A stretch of 64,000 nucleotides of DNA from Bradyrhizobium tropiciagri (GCF_001189845.1 NZ_LFLZ01000009.1:62001-126000); one strand, 5' to 3'. Shown: positions 36,224 through 46,145, numbered from the stretch's first letter. Numbers and translations: made by a program. The notes: generated from the letters alone by a model not told the origin.

Positions 36224-36541
36224 ATGCTGACGCTCACGAACCGGATCTCGATTGCAATTGCAGCACTGCTTGTGTTTGGCATGCCCCCGTCTCAAGCGCT
36301 TTCCGCCGCCGCTCTACCAAGCACTCCGGTGTCAGATCAGGCCGCTTCCGCGCTGCGGAGTGGTAATCTTGTTCGGCTACGTTCGGGAGGGCCGTTGATG
36401 ACGGTCATCGGCATCGAGGGTAACCGAGTGAAATGCGTTTGGACCGACGCGGATAATGAGCCTGAATCTGCGATTTTCTCGATCGACGTGCTCCAGATAG
36501 TAATACCGGTCCAAACCCGATCGTCGGAACGTTTGAGATAG
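36224..36541 (+). CDS. Exported DUF2158 (YodC-like) protein
   Basis: The protein has 105 residues. The C-terminal half has the DUF2158 core LRSGNLVRLRSGGPLMTVIGIEG followed by VKCVWTD. Unusually the first 30 residues (ISIAIAALLVFGMPPSQALSA) look like a signal peptide; known DUF2158 proteins are short and cytosolic. A GGAG lies 12 bases before the ATG. Function unknown. Confidence 0.75.
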   Translation: MLTLTNRISIAIAALLVFGMPPSQALSAAALPSTPVSDQAASALRSGNLVRLRSGGPLMTVIGIEGNRVKCVWTDADNEPESAIFSIDVLQIVIPVQTRSSERLR

Positions 36542-37319
36542 GCGGTGCACGCCCGGCAAACGGGCGGCGAGTACGTCCTAATTTTGAACTTCTCAGCTTG
36601 GGGGCAGTTCCAACCGGCGAACCGATATCCGAGAGCGGCGGCACTCCAACATGGACGCACGACCGTCCCGAATGTGCAGGCCTTACGGGTTGCCCGGTGT
36701 GGGCAGAGAAGCGAGGACCATTCGGGCCATCGCCCGCAGGCCTCTAAGCGGAGACCCCTTGGTCGACACCACGGCAGCCTAGACTGTCGGACGCGATAGT
36801 GACACGCGCATGGCTCTCTAAACCTACCGTTCGCCGTCTCACTGTTGCGGATCAGCGAAACCAGTAACAACCGATTTCGCAAGGATACCACTGGAGATTT
36901 CGCTGCCAGACGATCTCAAGTTCTAAGACACGATTGCAGTAGGCAAGCACGTCGCGTCGCGGGTCGCCGCCGTTAGTGACGCAACAGCATGTCGTGACCG
37001 TGATCCGTCGATGGTAGGTCTGGCCACAATCCGGCAACTCTTGCGCCCGCGGGGCGGACGCATCGATTGGCAGCGAGGCCGAACATATCGTTCGGGTCCC
37101 AAGCACAAGGAAGGGAGATGGGAGAAGACCAACCTGCAGCCGTCCTGAGACGCTTCAGCCGGTCCGACCACCGAAATGCGCCTGGAGTTGCCTTGGCCCC
37201 TCCCATCATCATGTTGCACGGCGCCCGGCTGACGGCGAGCAGCACGCGGGCTGCGTAGCTGATACTGCATATCTCATCGTGTCGACCCGATTGAAGCCGA
37301 CGTTCACGCGGCAATCTGC

Positions 37320-37335
37320 CTAAACCCGAGTTTAG
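37320..37335 (+). promoter_or_regulatory. Putative operator, copy f1
   Basis: CTAAA-CCCGAG-TTTAG, perfect arms, flank CGT instead of TGG. It starts exactly 20 bp before copy f2, about two helical turns. Confidence 0.6.
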
Positions 37336-37339
37336 CGTC

Positions 37340-37355
37340 CTAAAGGCCAATTTAG
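37340..37355 (+). promoter_or_regulatory. Putative operator, copy f2
   Basis: CTAAA-GGCCAA-TTTAG followed by TGG. With f1 it forms the only tandem pair in the window. It ends 109 bp before the sigma factor start. Confidence 0.65.
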
Positions 37356-37464
37356 TGGATGTCGGTTGTGCTGCAGCTATTCTTCTGGATATCGCCTGCA
37401 GCACATCGTCCATCCCGATCGTCTGTCTATAGGCGCCCTACGTTTGACGAGCGGAGTGACTGAG

Positions 37465-38388
37465 ATGAATGTGCAGGAGATTGCTACAAGTCAATCCGGA
37501 CCGACCACACGCGGCTTGCTCGCTCCATCAGGGGATCGTCCCGGTTCGGGCTATTTGATGGGCATTCGACGTTTTTCGTTTCTCGAGCGAGAGCAGGAGT
37601 ACCAACTTGCCAAGCGCTGGCGTGACCTTGGTGATCGCAAGGCCGCGGACCAGATCGTCACCAGCCATCTGCGTCTGGCTGTCAAACTCGCGAAAAGCTA
37701 CCGCGGCTATGGTCTGCCGGTCTCGGAGCTGATATCCGAGGGCAATGTCGGCCTGATGCAGGCTATCCATCGTTTCGAACCTGAGATGGGCTTTCGCTTC
37801 GCGACCTACGCGATGTGGTGGATACGAGCGTCGATACAGGAATACATCCTGCGATCCTGGTCCCTCGTGAAGATCGGCACCACTTCGAACCAGAAGAAGT
37901 TGTTCTTCAAACTTCGTTCGACCAAGGCCAGGATCGCCGCACTCGACAGTGCCGATTTGCGTCCCGAGCACGTGATGGCAATCGCAACGACCCTCGGCGT
38001 CAAGGACCAGGACGTCATAGAAATGAACCGTCGCATGGGAGGCGACTCGTCGCTAAACGCAAGGGCGACGGCCGAAGGACGCTCCGGCGAATGGCAGGAT
38101 TACCTGGTGGACGACGGACCGTCACCGGAAACCATTATCGCCGAACATGACGAATTGGAGCACCGACGGGAGGCGCTCGTGCGTGCCGTTCGCTCCCTCA
38201 CCGGTCGCGAACGTCGTATCTTCGAAGCGCGCCATCTCGCTGATGAACCAAAGACACTGGAGGACCTCGCGATAGAATTCAGCGTTTCTCGCGAGCGCAT
38301 TCGACAGATTGCCGTCCGGGCGTACGAAAAAGTGCAGAATACCACGAAGCGATCCGTCAAGGAGAGGCATGAGCAGGCCCATCGATAG
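37465..38388 (+). CDS. rpoH: RNA polymerase sigma-32 family factor (RpoH-like)
   Basis: The protein has 307 residues. Region 2 is clear (VTSHLRLAVKLAKSYRGYGL, LISEGNVGLMQAIHRFEPEM, GFRFATYAMWWIRASIQEYI). The RpoH box is NQKKLFFKLR. Region 4 has the helix-turn-helix TLEDLAIEFSVSRERIRQIA. Rhizobia commonly carry several rpoH paralogues for heat or oxidative stress; this one lies next to stress-type genes. The ATG at 37465 has GGAG upstream. Two tandem operators precede it, so its transcription may be tightly controlled by the unknown regulator. Confidence 0.9.
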   Translation: MNVQEIATSQSGPTTRGLLAPSGDRPGSGYLMGIRRFSFLEREQEYQLAKRWRDLGDRKAADQIVTSHLRLAVKLAKSYRGYGLPVSELISEGNVGLMQAIHRFEPEMGFRFATYAMWWIRASIQEYILRSWSLVKIGTTSNQKKLFFKLRSTKARIAALDSADLRPEHVMAIATTLGVKDQDVIEMNRRMGGDSSLNARATAEGRSGEWQDYLVDDGPSPETIIAEHDELEHRREALVRAVRSLTGRERRIFEARHLADEPKTLEDLAIEFSVSRERIRQIAVRAYEKVQNTTKRSVKERHEQAHR

Positions 38389-38893
38389 CGGTTACCCGCA
38401 CCTACGAGGACGGGACGCCCCACGCGTGAGCCATCCAGCACAATGAATGCGCGCCGTCTAACGATTGACGCGTCTTCACCCCGAAGAAAGTTGAACCGGT
38501 CGATCGATCGGCCATAGGGCTGCACCACCACCTACTCGAATGCTACTTGTGGACATAAACATTCAACCACGCATCGCGGCGAACTGCCCCATTGCCATCG
38601 AGCTTAATTGACTACCGAGAGAGTTGGGGGCCTCGATACCTAGGTTCTGCCCTAGAGAAGCGGGAAAGCGATCGTAGGACCGATGCGCGTTGTTCTGTTT
38701 GGGACCTCGCACAATCGATCTGTCTCCGTCCGACCGTCGCGAGCTTTCTCCAGATGCGCTCGTCCTAACAATTATCACGAAACCAAATCGCTGCGCGCCG
38801 GCCTGCCACCGTTAGTCCAGAATGGATTCTCTAAACCGCAGTTTAGTTGCTGTCTGCGTACCACAGATTAATCTTACGGCATTCCTTTCAAGG
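38389..38893. other. Intergenic region with operator copy g
   Basis: About 500 bp between the sigma factor and the cupin gene. The only element seen is the palindrome at 38831-38846. Confidence 0.5.
38831..38846 (+). promoter_or_regulatory. Putative operator, copy g
   Basis: CTAAA-CCGCAG-TTTAG, perfect arms, followed by TTG, 47 bp before the cupin ATG at 38894. Confidence 0.6.
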
Positions 38894-39322
38894 ATGATCC
38901 GGAAGACAGTGACCGAAGCTGCTGCCATCCATATCGTCAGTCCGGCGCAATTCGATTCCGGAACGGCTCAGACGCCCGGCTCCGCGCGCCGTGCGGCTAT
39001 CGCTCCCACGCTCGGCATTACTTCGGCAATCTGGGGCGGTCTGTTCGAGGTTGATCCGGGATCCCGGACCGGAATTCACCATCACGGACCGCAAGAGACG
39101 ATCGCCTACGTTCTCTCTGGTGCCTGCGAAGTACGGTGGGGCGAAAGAGGAGAATTCTCTGCACGCGCAACGGCCGGCGATTTCATTCATGTCCCCGCCT
39201 ATTTGCCGCACATGGAAATCAACCCTTCAAAGCTCGAGCCGTTCCGGTGGGTTGTCGTACGCAGCACAGCCACGCCTGTCGTCGTCAACCTGCCAGACAA
39301 CGCGTGGCCGCAAAACGTCTAG
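38894..39322 (+). CDS. Small cupin-domain protein
   Basis: The protein has 142 residues in one cupin fold. The metal motif is in GIHHHGPQETIAYVLSGACEVRWG, and the second part in GDFIHVPAYLPHMEINPS supplies the last His. No signal peptide. Single-domain cupins of this type can be dioxygenases, isomerases or sensors; I cannot tell which. A GTG at 38909 with GGAAG upstream is an alternative start. Operator copy g precedes it. Confidence 0.8.
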   Translation: MIRKTVTEAAAIHIVSPAQFDSGTAQTPGSARRAAIAPTLGITSAIWGGLFEVDPGSRTGIHHHGPQETIAYVLSGACEVRWGERGEFSARATAGDFIHVPAYLPHMEINPSKLEPFRWVVVRSTATPVVVNLPDNAWPQNV

Positions 39323-39647
39323 ATGTCGTTGGCCTGCAGGCGCACGGGCCGGGTCATCACTTCGTCTGAATTCGTAAGGCTGAATGTCTTCGATGGGCAA
39401 AGCCGGCCGCAGTGAGAAGCTGTTTATTAGACAGGAGGACCGACAACTGGTCCGAACAGCCGCGCGAGCCGCTGGGCCTCGTCGTTCGACAAAACGGTCT
39501 GAAAAATCTCGAGATGCCCGTATGGACCCGAGCTTCGCGGGTTAAGGCAAGGCGAGCCCAATCACCGCAATCCGTATGAAGCAGCCTTCGGCCCAACGGT
39601 TAGAGTCCCTGCTCCATAGACACCAAGGCTCCATTTGGGAGGCTTGC
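39323..39647. other. Intergenic region before hemA
   Basis: About 325 bp. I see no gene, operator copy, terminator hairpin or clear FixK-type box. Confidence 0.4.
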
Positions 39648-40877
39648 ATGAACTACGATCTGTTCTTTACCAATGCCTTGAGTCGGTTGAAAGACGAGCA
39701 GCGCTACCGTGTCTTCGCCGATCTCGAGCGCCTCGCTGGTCGCTTCCCGCACGCGATCTGGCACTCTCCGGACGGACGGCGCGAGGTAGTGATCTGGTGC
39801 TCGAATGATTATCTCGGGATGGGCCAGCACCCGAAAGTGATCGGGGCCATGTCAGAGACAGCAGAGCGGCTTGGCGCCGGCGCCGGTGGGACGCGAAACA
39901 TCGCAGGGACAAACCATCCTCTGGTCGAGCTGGAGCATGAACTTGGCGATTTGCACCGCAAGCAGTCGGCACTAGTTTTTACTTCGGGCTATGTGTCAAA
40001 CCAGACTGGAATCGCGACAATCGCCAGGCTCATTCCGGAATGTCTGATCCTCTCGGATGAACTCAATCACAATTCAATAATCGAAGGCGTGCGCCACTCC
40101 GGTTGTGAGAAGCAGGTCTGGCGCCATAATGACGTCAATCATCTTGAGCAGATGCTGCAGAGAGCGCCGCAGGATCGGTCAAAAATAATCGTCTTCGAGA
40201 CTGTTTATTCCATGGACGGAGATGTAGCGCCGATAGGTCGCATCTGCGATCTCGCTGAACACTACGGCGCCATGACGTATGCGGACGAAGTGCACGCCGT
40301 CGGGATGTACGGTGCGCGTGGCGCCGGCATGGCGGAGCGGCACGGCGTGATGGACCGGATCGATGTACTGGAAGGCACACTTGCCAAAGCATTCGGATGC
40401 ATTGGCGGATATATTGCCGGAAGTACCGCCCTGATCGACGCGGTGCGTTCATATGCACCGGGCTTTATCTTTACGACCGCCTTGCCTCCGCCGATCTGCG
40501 CCGCCGCGACCGCCGCCATCCGTCACTTGAAAGTGTCGAACTGGGAACGCGAGCGACATCAGGAACGAGCCCGGCGGGTCAAGGCGCTGCTCACCGCCGC
40601 CGCGCTACCGGTGATGCCGAGCGACACCCATATTGTGCCGATTCTGATCGGAGATCCGGAGAGATGCAAGGCGGCCAGCGATATGTTACTCGCCGAACAT
40701 GGCATTTACATTCAGCCGATCAACTACCCAACCGTGCCGCGTGGAACGGAGCGGCTGCGGATCACGCCAAGCCCGTATCACAACGACGCGCTTGTGCAGG
40801 CACTCGCCGGGGCCCTCGTCAACGTGTGGGCAAGGCTCGATCTCGCGCCGAGGCGCCGGGCAGCGGCCGCTGGGTAA
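39648..40877 (+). CDS. hemA: 5-aminolevulinate synthase
   Basis: The protein has 409 residues, standard for the alphaproteobacterial enzyme. It condenses glycine with succinyl-CoA on PLP to start heme synthesis by the C4 route. Family motifs: [54 protein letters not shown], and the PLP Lys in [14 protein letters not shown]. The ATG at 39648 has GGGAGG upstream. A dedicated heme-supply gene beside catalase and not far from several cytochromes could support heme-protein assembly under stress. It may be a paralogue of a housekeeping hemA elsewhere. Confidence 0.95.
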   Translation: MNYDLFFTNALSRLKDEQRYRVFADLERLAGRFPHAIWHSPDGRREVVIWCSNDYLGMGQHPKVIGAMSETAERLGAGAGGTRNIAGTNHPLVELEHELGDLHRKQSALVFTSGYVSNQTGIATIARLIPECLILSDELNHNSIIEGVRHSGCEKQVWRHNDVNHLEQMLQRAPQDRSKIIVFETVYSMDGDVAPIGRICDLAEHYGAMTYADEVHAVGMYGARGAGMAERHGVMDRIDVLEGTLAKAFGCIGGYIAGSTALIDAVRSYAPGFIFTTALPPPICAAATAAIRHLKVSNWERERHQERARRVKALLTAAALPVMPSDTHIVPILIGDPERCKAASDMLLAEHGIYIQPINYPTVPRGTERLRITPSPYHNDALVQALAGALVNVWARLDLAPRRRAAAAG

Positions 40878-41027
40878 GAATATGATTCGACTGCGCCAAA
40901 AATGGACTACTTTCGTCCGCAAAGTTCTCGAGCACAGTATTCGCTCCAAGCGCCCCGGGGCACCGTCACCCAGGCAGCAGCGTCGCGCCCGCAGTCTTTG
41001 GGTATCGAGCGAGCTCATTCGTCCCGA

Positions 41028-42464
41028 TTAGCAATCCGGACAAATAAGGTCCATCCGACTACCGGGCCCTGAGTGAATCGCCAGCCTGAAGCCGTGGAGC
41101 TTTGCGATCGCAACCACTAGACTAAGGCCAAGGCCAGGCCCCGGCGCGTTTCGGCTCTTTTCTGACCGATAGAAACGCCGCAGGACCGCCTCCCGCTCCT
41201 GCTCGCTGATGCCGCAACCGGTATCAATGACGCGCACGATGATTTCGTTGTTGCCGCGTATCAGTTCAATGTCCACCCGCCCACCTTCTGGTGTAAACTT
41301 GACGGCATTGTCGACGAGGTTGGCGACTGCCTCAAACAGGAGATCCCGGTCGCCGCGCACGTCAAGCCGGTGCTTGGCCTTGACCCGCAAATCGACCTTC
41401 TTGTTCTCCGCAATCGGCTCGTACATATCGCCCACCTCCCGCAGCATTTCATGCAACGGAACGCTGCCGAACGCCGCCGAACGCCGGCTGTTTTCGATTT
41501 CAGCAAGACGCAATAGCGCCGTGATGATCGTTAGCGACTGGTCGATGCTTGTTATCACCTTGTCCGCAACTGCCTGGAACTGCTCTGGCGTGGTTGCGTT
41601 GGCGCGACCGCGCTCGAGAGCAAGCCTCGCCCGAGTCAACGGCGTTCGCAAATCGTGGGCGATGTCGTTGCCTACCCTGGCGAGCGCTATGATCATCGTT
41701 TCCATTTCATCAAGCATGCCATTGACGATAGCGGAGAGTCTCGAAAACGGCTCGTCGACATCGCGGTGTGGAAGCCGCTCGCGCAAATCTCCGGCTCTGA
41801 TGCGTTGGACCCGCTCATTTACCTCCTCGATCCGCTTCTGGGCGCGCATGCTCAGCCAAACGCCAGCAAGCAGGCACAAGCAGAGCGCCGGCAACAGGCC
41901 AAGCGCCAATGCCTCACCGACGATATGGGAAATCTCCCGAGCTTCATCGACATCTCGGCCGATGACCAGGGCGTCGCCATTTGGCAATCGCCGGGCGATC
42001 GCGCGGATCGCGCGAGCCTGTCGTCCCGTCGGAAGCATCCGATCAACGGAGACGTTCTGGGCGGAATCATTCATCTTAAGCCCCGACGACAACTGCTCCA
42101 GGTTGCCCGCTATCCTCCGGCCGTCCGCGCCGAACAGTCCGGCATATTGAACGCGACGGTAATCCTGACCCAGATTCTGATTTATCGCATCCAGCTGGCG
42201 TTCGTTGGGCAGGCCGGCGATAAAGTTCAGTTGACTAGCAATCATTCTGTCGGATCGCGCGATCAAATAACAATCGGTCTGCCAATAGATAAAACCTAAA
42301 AGCACCATCACGAAGACAGCGAACACACCGGCCAATGCGAGAGCCCAGCGGAAGGCGGTCGAACGCATGTATCGCAGTCGACGCATCGGATCTCGTCCGG
42401 ATGTCCCGCTCGACGTCAACGGCAGCACATCGCTGACGGTCATCGGACTCTCATTGACCCACAC
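41028..42464 (-). CDS. Sensor histidine kinase (HAMP-HisKA-HATPase)
   Basis: The protein has 478 residues. Two membrane helices (about 36-58 and 185-207) flank a periplasmic sensor region of about 125 residues. HAMP follows, then the H-box VGNDIAHDLRTPLTRARLAL, the N-box LVDNAVKFTPEGG, and G-boxes DTGCGISEQE and GPGLGLSLVVAIA. Its start overlaps the stop of the response regulator gene by 14 bases, so the two form one operon with the regulator first. A later start (42383 or 42365) is possible. It is the intact paralogue of the frameshifted kinase at 4350-5842. The signal is unknown. Confidence 0.92.
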   Translation of the reverse strand: MWVNESPMTVSDVLPLTSSGTSGRDPMRRLRYMRSTAFRWALALAGVFAVFVMVLLGFIYWQTDCYLIARSDRMIASQLNFIAGLPNERQLDAINQNLGQDYRRVQYAGLFGADGRRIAGNLEQLSSGLKMNDSAQNVSVDRMLPTGRQARAIRAIARRLPNGDALVIGRDVDEAREISHIVGEALALGLLPALCLCLLAGVWLSMRAQKRIEEVNERVQRIRAGDLRERLPHRDVDEPFSRLSAIVNGMLDEMETMIIALARVGNDIAHDLRTPLTRARLALERGRANATTPEQFQAVADKVITSIDQSLTIITALLRLAEIENSRRSAAFGSVPLHEMLREVGDMYEPIAENKKVDLRVKAKHRLDVRGDRDLLFEAVANLVDNAVKFTPEGGRVDIELIRGNNEIIVRVIDTGCGISEQEREAVLRRFYRSEKSRNAPGPGLGLSLVVAIAKLHGFRLAIHSGPGSRMDLICPDC

Positions 42465-43128
42465 TAAGAATGAATCCGGCCCCTCGCACGTTACGGATCA
42501 TGGGGCTTTCGCTGGGTCCATCCACCTTGTGACGCAGGCGGCCCATATGCACGTCTACAAGGTTGGTAGCGGGGACGAATTTGTAGTTCCAGACCTCTTC
42601 CAAGAGCATAGCCCGCGTCAGCAACTGGCCGCTACGTTGCATCATATATTCAAGGAGCCGAAACTCACGCGGCAACAGGTCGATCGCGCGGTCGCCGCGC
42701 TTGGCCGTGCGCTCGATCAGGTCGAGCTCAAGCGGCCCTACCCGCAATGTCGTTTCGCGCGAGTCCACCGGCCGGCGTAACAGAGCTTCCACCCTGGCGA
42801 GAAGCTCTACCAGCGCGAACGGTTTGGTAAGATAGTCGTCGCCGCCCATCCGTAACCCGCGCACGCGGTCATCGACTGCGCCGAGTGCGCTGAGCACCAG
42901 CACTGGAGTCCGCACTTGATCCTTGCGGAGCGCCTCGATGACGGTTAGGCCGTCCATTCCGGGCAACAGGCGATCAACTATCATGATTTCTGGCCGTGAC
43001 GAGCGTGCCATGTCGAGGCCTTCTGTACCGCTGGCGGACCATTCGACTTCAAACCCGCGATCCGCCAGCTCGGCCCTGAGTTCCTCCGCCGTTTCGCAGT
43101 CATCTTCGATGAGAAGCAATTTTGTCAT
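42451..43128 (-). CDS. OmpR/PhoB-family response regulator
   Basis: The protein has 225 residues from the ATG at 43128 (the frame is open to 43287, but the receiver begins at MTKLLLIEDD). The receiver has the phosphoacceptor Asp in IMIVDRLLPGMDG, and Lys in DDYLTKPFALVELL. The winged helix-turn-helix has LLPREFRLLEYMMQRSGQLLT, LEEVWNYKF and HMGRLRHKVD. First gene of the two-component operon with the kinase at 41028. Operator copy h faces this gene, 260 bp upstream. It might itself be the regulator acting on the operators, but OmpR-type proteins usually prefer direct repeats. Confidence 0.93.
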   Translation of the reverse strand: MTKLLLIEDDCETAEELRAELADRGFEVEWSASGTEGLDMARSSRPEIMIVDRLLPGMDGLTVIEALRKDQVRTPVLVLSALGAVDDRVRGLRMGGDDYLTKPFALVELLARVEALLRRPVDSRETTLRVGPLELDLIERTAKRGDRAIDLLPREFRLLEYMMQRSGQLLTRAMLLEEVWNYKFVPATNLVDVHMGRLRHKVDGPSESPMIRNVRGAGFILSVGQ

Positions 43129-43810
43129 CAGTCGATCCACGAATGCGGCGAGAACATCGGCACGGGGTGGAGGTTGCTGCCCCAGCGGCTGCACGCTCGC
43201 CCGAGACGAATGACACGTCAACGTCCAATAATGCCATGGGATTCTCCGTAGAGAGCCGACAACGCCGAGCGTGCTTAATAGAGGCAAAAGGCATGGCGTA
43301 CGTCGTCCGGTTCTCTACGGCCCATCCCGACGAGCCAAGCGCACTCGGCCACTCGCCAGGCAACGTAGGCTCTAGAAGTCGCGCGCACCACTAAATATCG
43401 TTTTAGGATTGGGTATCGCCAGCACAAAGTAGCCATCACACTCGGGCGCAACTTGCGTTGAATGGCCTGCGACGAGCCAATCCGCTGCAGCCGTTGGCCA
43501 ACTCAATAGCAAACATTGCGACGCGGAAGCTTGTGCCGAAGCGATGGACAGCGGCCGTTGAATGATTTTACCCACCGAAGACCAGAGCAAGACCGGTCCA
43601 CTCTCCGCAATAGAACCAAAGTCATCGCAAAAGCGATGAATACATTCCATTCGAGCCCCAGATCTGCAGTCGCAATTCTGTCACCAGACGATTTTGCGAA
43701 TGCAAGCGCAGCGCTGCCGCAAAGCGGTCGCGTGGCCGGGTTCTCAGCGCCTCGCCAACATCGGAGCAATCCTTGGCCAAACGTCCAACGCTCACATCCG
43801 GAGTAACCCA
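43129..43810. other. Divergent intergenic region with operator copy h
   Basis: About 680 bp between the response regulator and the catalase gene. It contains the palindrome at 43389-43404. No coding frame with recognisable features. Confidence 0.5.
43389..43404 (-). promoter_or_regulatory. Putative operator, copy h
   Basis: Read on the minus strand it is CTAAA-ACGATA-TTTAG followed by TGG. The extension thus points to the response regulator and kinase operon, not to the catalase gene on the other side. Confidence 0.6.
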
Positions 43811-45286
43811 ATGAACGACGTATCCAAACGCGCAGCGATGTCTCATGCGTCAGGTGCGCCCGTTACAGACAATCTCAACATTCTAACAGTTGGGCCGCGC
43901 GGTCCCGCCCTGTTGCAAGATATCTGGCTGATCGAGAAGCTGGCGCATTTCGACCGCGAGCTGATCCCGGAGCGCCGGATGCACGCCAAGGGCTGGGGGG
44001 CGCACGGCACCTTCACCGTCACGCACGATATCACCCGCTACACTAAGGCGACTCTCTTCTCGAAGATTGGCAAGAAAACGCCCATGTTCGCTCGGATGTC
44101 GACCGTGGCCGGCGAGCGTGGTGCTGCCGACGCTGAGCGCGACATCAGAGGCACTGCCCTCAAGTTCTATACTGACGAAGGCAACTGGGACATTGTCGGC
44201 AACAACACGCCGGTATTCTTCTTCCGCGATCCGCTGCGTTTCCCGGACCTGAACCACGCGATCAAGCGCGACCCGCGCACCGGCATGCGCTCGGCCGACA
44301 GCAACTGGGATTTCTGGACCCTCCTGCCCGAGGCACTTCATCAGGTCACCGTAGTCATGTCCGATCGCGGCATTCCCAAGAGCTTGCGCCACATGCATCT
44401 CTTCGGTAGCCATACCTACTCGATGATCAACGCTGCGAACGAGCGAGTCTGGGTGAAGTTCCATTTCCGCACCCAGCAGGGCATCGCGAACCTGACCGAT
44501 GCGGAGGCCGCTGCCTTGATCGCCAATGATCGCGAGAGCCACGGCCGAGACCTCTTCGAGAGCATCGAGCGCGGCGACTTCCCGCGTTGGACACTGTTCA
44601 TTCAGGTGATGACGGACGCACAGGCCAAAGCCTTCCGGTTCAATCCGTTCGACTTGACCAAGGTGTGGCCGAAGGCCGATTATCCCCTGATCGAGGTCGG
44701 GGTGATGGAGCTCAACCGCTATCCGGACAACTTTTTTGCGGAGGTCGAGCAAGCCGCCTTCTCGCCAGCCAATGTGGTGCCGGGTATCAGTTTCTCGCCG
44801 GACAAGATGCTGCAGGGCCGGCTATTCTCCTATGGCGACGCGCAGCGCTACCGGCTCGGGATCAACTTCAACCATATCCCGATCAACGCACCGAAATGCC
44901 CGTTCCACAGCTATCATCGCGATGGCGCCATGCGGACCGACGGGAATCTTGGCGCCACTCCGAGCTATTGGCCCAACAGCAAGGGTGCCTGGATCGACCA
45001 TAACGAGGCACTGATCGAACCGCCGCTGCTGATCGAGGGCGACGCGGCCCGTTGGGATCATCGCGTCGACGACGATCACTACGAGCAGCCTGGCAATCTG
45101 TTTCGGAAAATGAGCTCCGCCCAACAGCAGGTTCTGTTCGAGAACACCGCCCGTGCCATGGGTCATGCCCGGCTCGAAGTCAAGCAGCGCCATGCCGCCA
45201 ACTGCACCAAAGCCGACCCGGCGTACGGCGCTGGTGTCGCGAAGGCGCTGGGTATCAAGCTCAAATCGCCAATGGCCGACAAGTAG
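43811..45286 (+). CDS. katA: Monofunctional heme catalase
   Basis: The protein has 491 residues, a small-subunit catalase that converts H2O2 to water and oxygen. The distal His lies in [15 protein letters not shown], the distal Asn in [15 protein letters not shown], and the proximal heme Tyr in [14 protein letters not shown]. The NADPH-binding region is of the clade 3 type. No signal peptide, so cytosolic. The symbol is by class only. The aquaporin-like gene follows 117 bp downstream and could have admitted H2O2. The divergent two-component operon may sense the same stress. Confidence 0.93.
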   Translation: MNDVSKRAAMSHASGAPVTDNLNILTVGPRGPALLQDIWLIEKLAHFDRELIPERRMHAKGWGAHGTFTVTHDITRYTKATLFSKIGKKTPMFARMSTVAGERGAADAERDIRGTALKFYTDEGNWDIVGNNTPVFFFRDPLRFPDLNHAIKRDPRTGMRSADSNWDFWTLLPEALHQVTVVMSDRGIPKSLRHMHLFGSHTYSMINAANERVWVKFHFRTQQGIANLTDAEAAALIANDRESHGRDLFESIERGDFPRWTLFIQVMTDAQAKAFRFNPFDLTKVWPKADYPLIEVGVMELNRYPDNFFAEVEQAAFSPANVVPGISFSPDKMLQGRLFSYGDAQRYRLGINFNHIPINAPKCPFHSYHRDGAMRTDGNLGATPSYWPNSKGAWIDHNEALIEPPLLIEGDAARWDHRVDDDHYEQPGNLFRKMSSAQQQVLFENTARAMGHARLEVKQRHAANCTKADPAYGAGVAKALGIKLKSPMADK

Positions 45287-45403
45287 GCTTGCTCGTGGCA
45301 GCCGGCCGGCAGCGCTCTTGCGCGCCGTCGGCCAATTCCATCAACGTTCCTTCCGTAGCCAATCTGGCAGCGCCGAACGGTCATCTTATCTCTGGAGTCA
45401 TCC

Positions 45404-46145
45404 ATGCCTGAGAGGATTGCGTCCAAGCTCCTTGCGGAGCTCGTCGGCACTTTCTCGTTCGTATTTATCGGTGCCGGCGCCGCGGCGGTCGTGGGCAGCG
45501 GTCTGGGCCTGTCCGGCATCGTTGCAGTTGCCCTTGCGCACGGGCTGACGATCATGTGCTTTGCCTTTGCATATGGCTCCGTGTCAGGCGGGCATATGAA
45601 TCCCGCTGTCACGATTGGCGTGCTCGCCGCCCGCGCGATACGGACGGGCGAGGCGATCGGCTACGTCGTCAGCCAACTCATCGGAGGTATCGCCGGCGCG
45701 TTCACCCTACAGGCCGTACTGGGTGGTTCAGCCACCGGCCTCGGTACGCCTGCGCTCGCACACAATCTCGCGCTGGGCGCCACAACACTGACGATCACGC
45801 CGGCTGCCGGCTTCATGATCGAGGCGGTGCAGGCCTTCTTTTTGGTCACCATCGTCCTGAGCACGGCCGTTGCGGGCCGCGCCGGCAACCTCGCTCCGCT
45901 AGCGATCGGAATGACGCTGACTCTAAACATTTTGATGGGCGGAGCGCTCACCGGCGCGCCCTCACCCAGCACGTGCCCTGGGCCCGATGGTCGCGACCGG
46001 CAATTTCGGCGACGCCTGGCTGTACCTGACGGCGCCGATCGCAGGCGCCATTGCCGCGGCCATTCTGCATACAGGACTCGTCCGTCTCGCCCACGAAGGG
46101 ATTGCAGCCGAGCCACGAACGGCAAGGCGGGCATCCGCCGAATAA
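45404..46145 (+). pseudogene. Aquaporin (AqpZ-like), frameshifted at the second NPA box
   Basis: The first 185 residues are a normal MIP channel: LLAELVGTFSFVFIGAGAAA, SGGHMNPAVTIGVLAARAI with the first NPA, and MTLTLNILMGGALTGA. At about 45958-45970 two bases appear to be missing. In the shifted frame the end is restored (RALGPMVATGNFGDAWLYLT, then APIAGAIAAAIL) up to a stop at 46143-46145. The unshifted frame runs on to 46390 with an unrelated basic tail. The shift destroys the second NPA box and the last helix, so the product as read cannot be a functional pore. Real loss or sequencing error are both possible. Confidence 0.7.

Larger units (their letters stand above)
36542..37464. other. 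Long intergenic region before the sigma factor, with tandem operators
   Basis: About 920 bp. The last 150 bp hold two operator copies, 37320-37335 and 37340-37355. The rest shows no coding frame that I trust and no IS-like ends. Confidence 0.5.

Noticed and set aside
36852..37413. Minus-strand open frames before rpoH
   Set aside because: They run through the tandem operators and show no recognisable protein features.
40882..41031. A 49-codon basic open frame after hemA
   Set aside because: It has no recognisable motif and overlaps the 3' end of the convergent kinase gene; probably chance.
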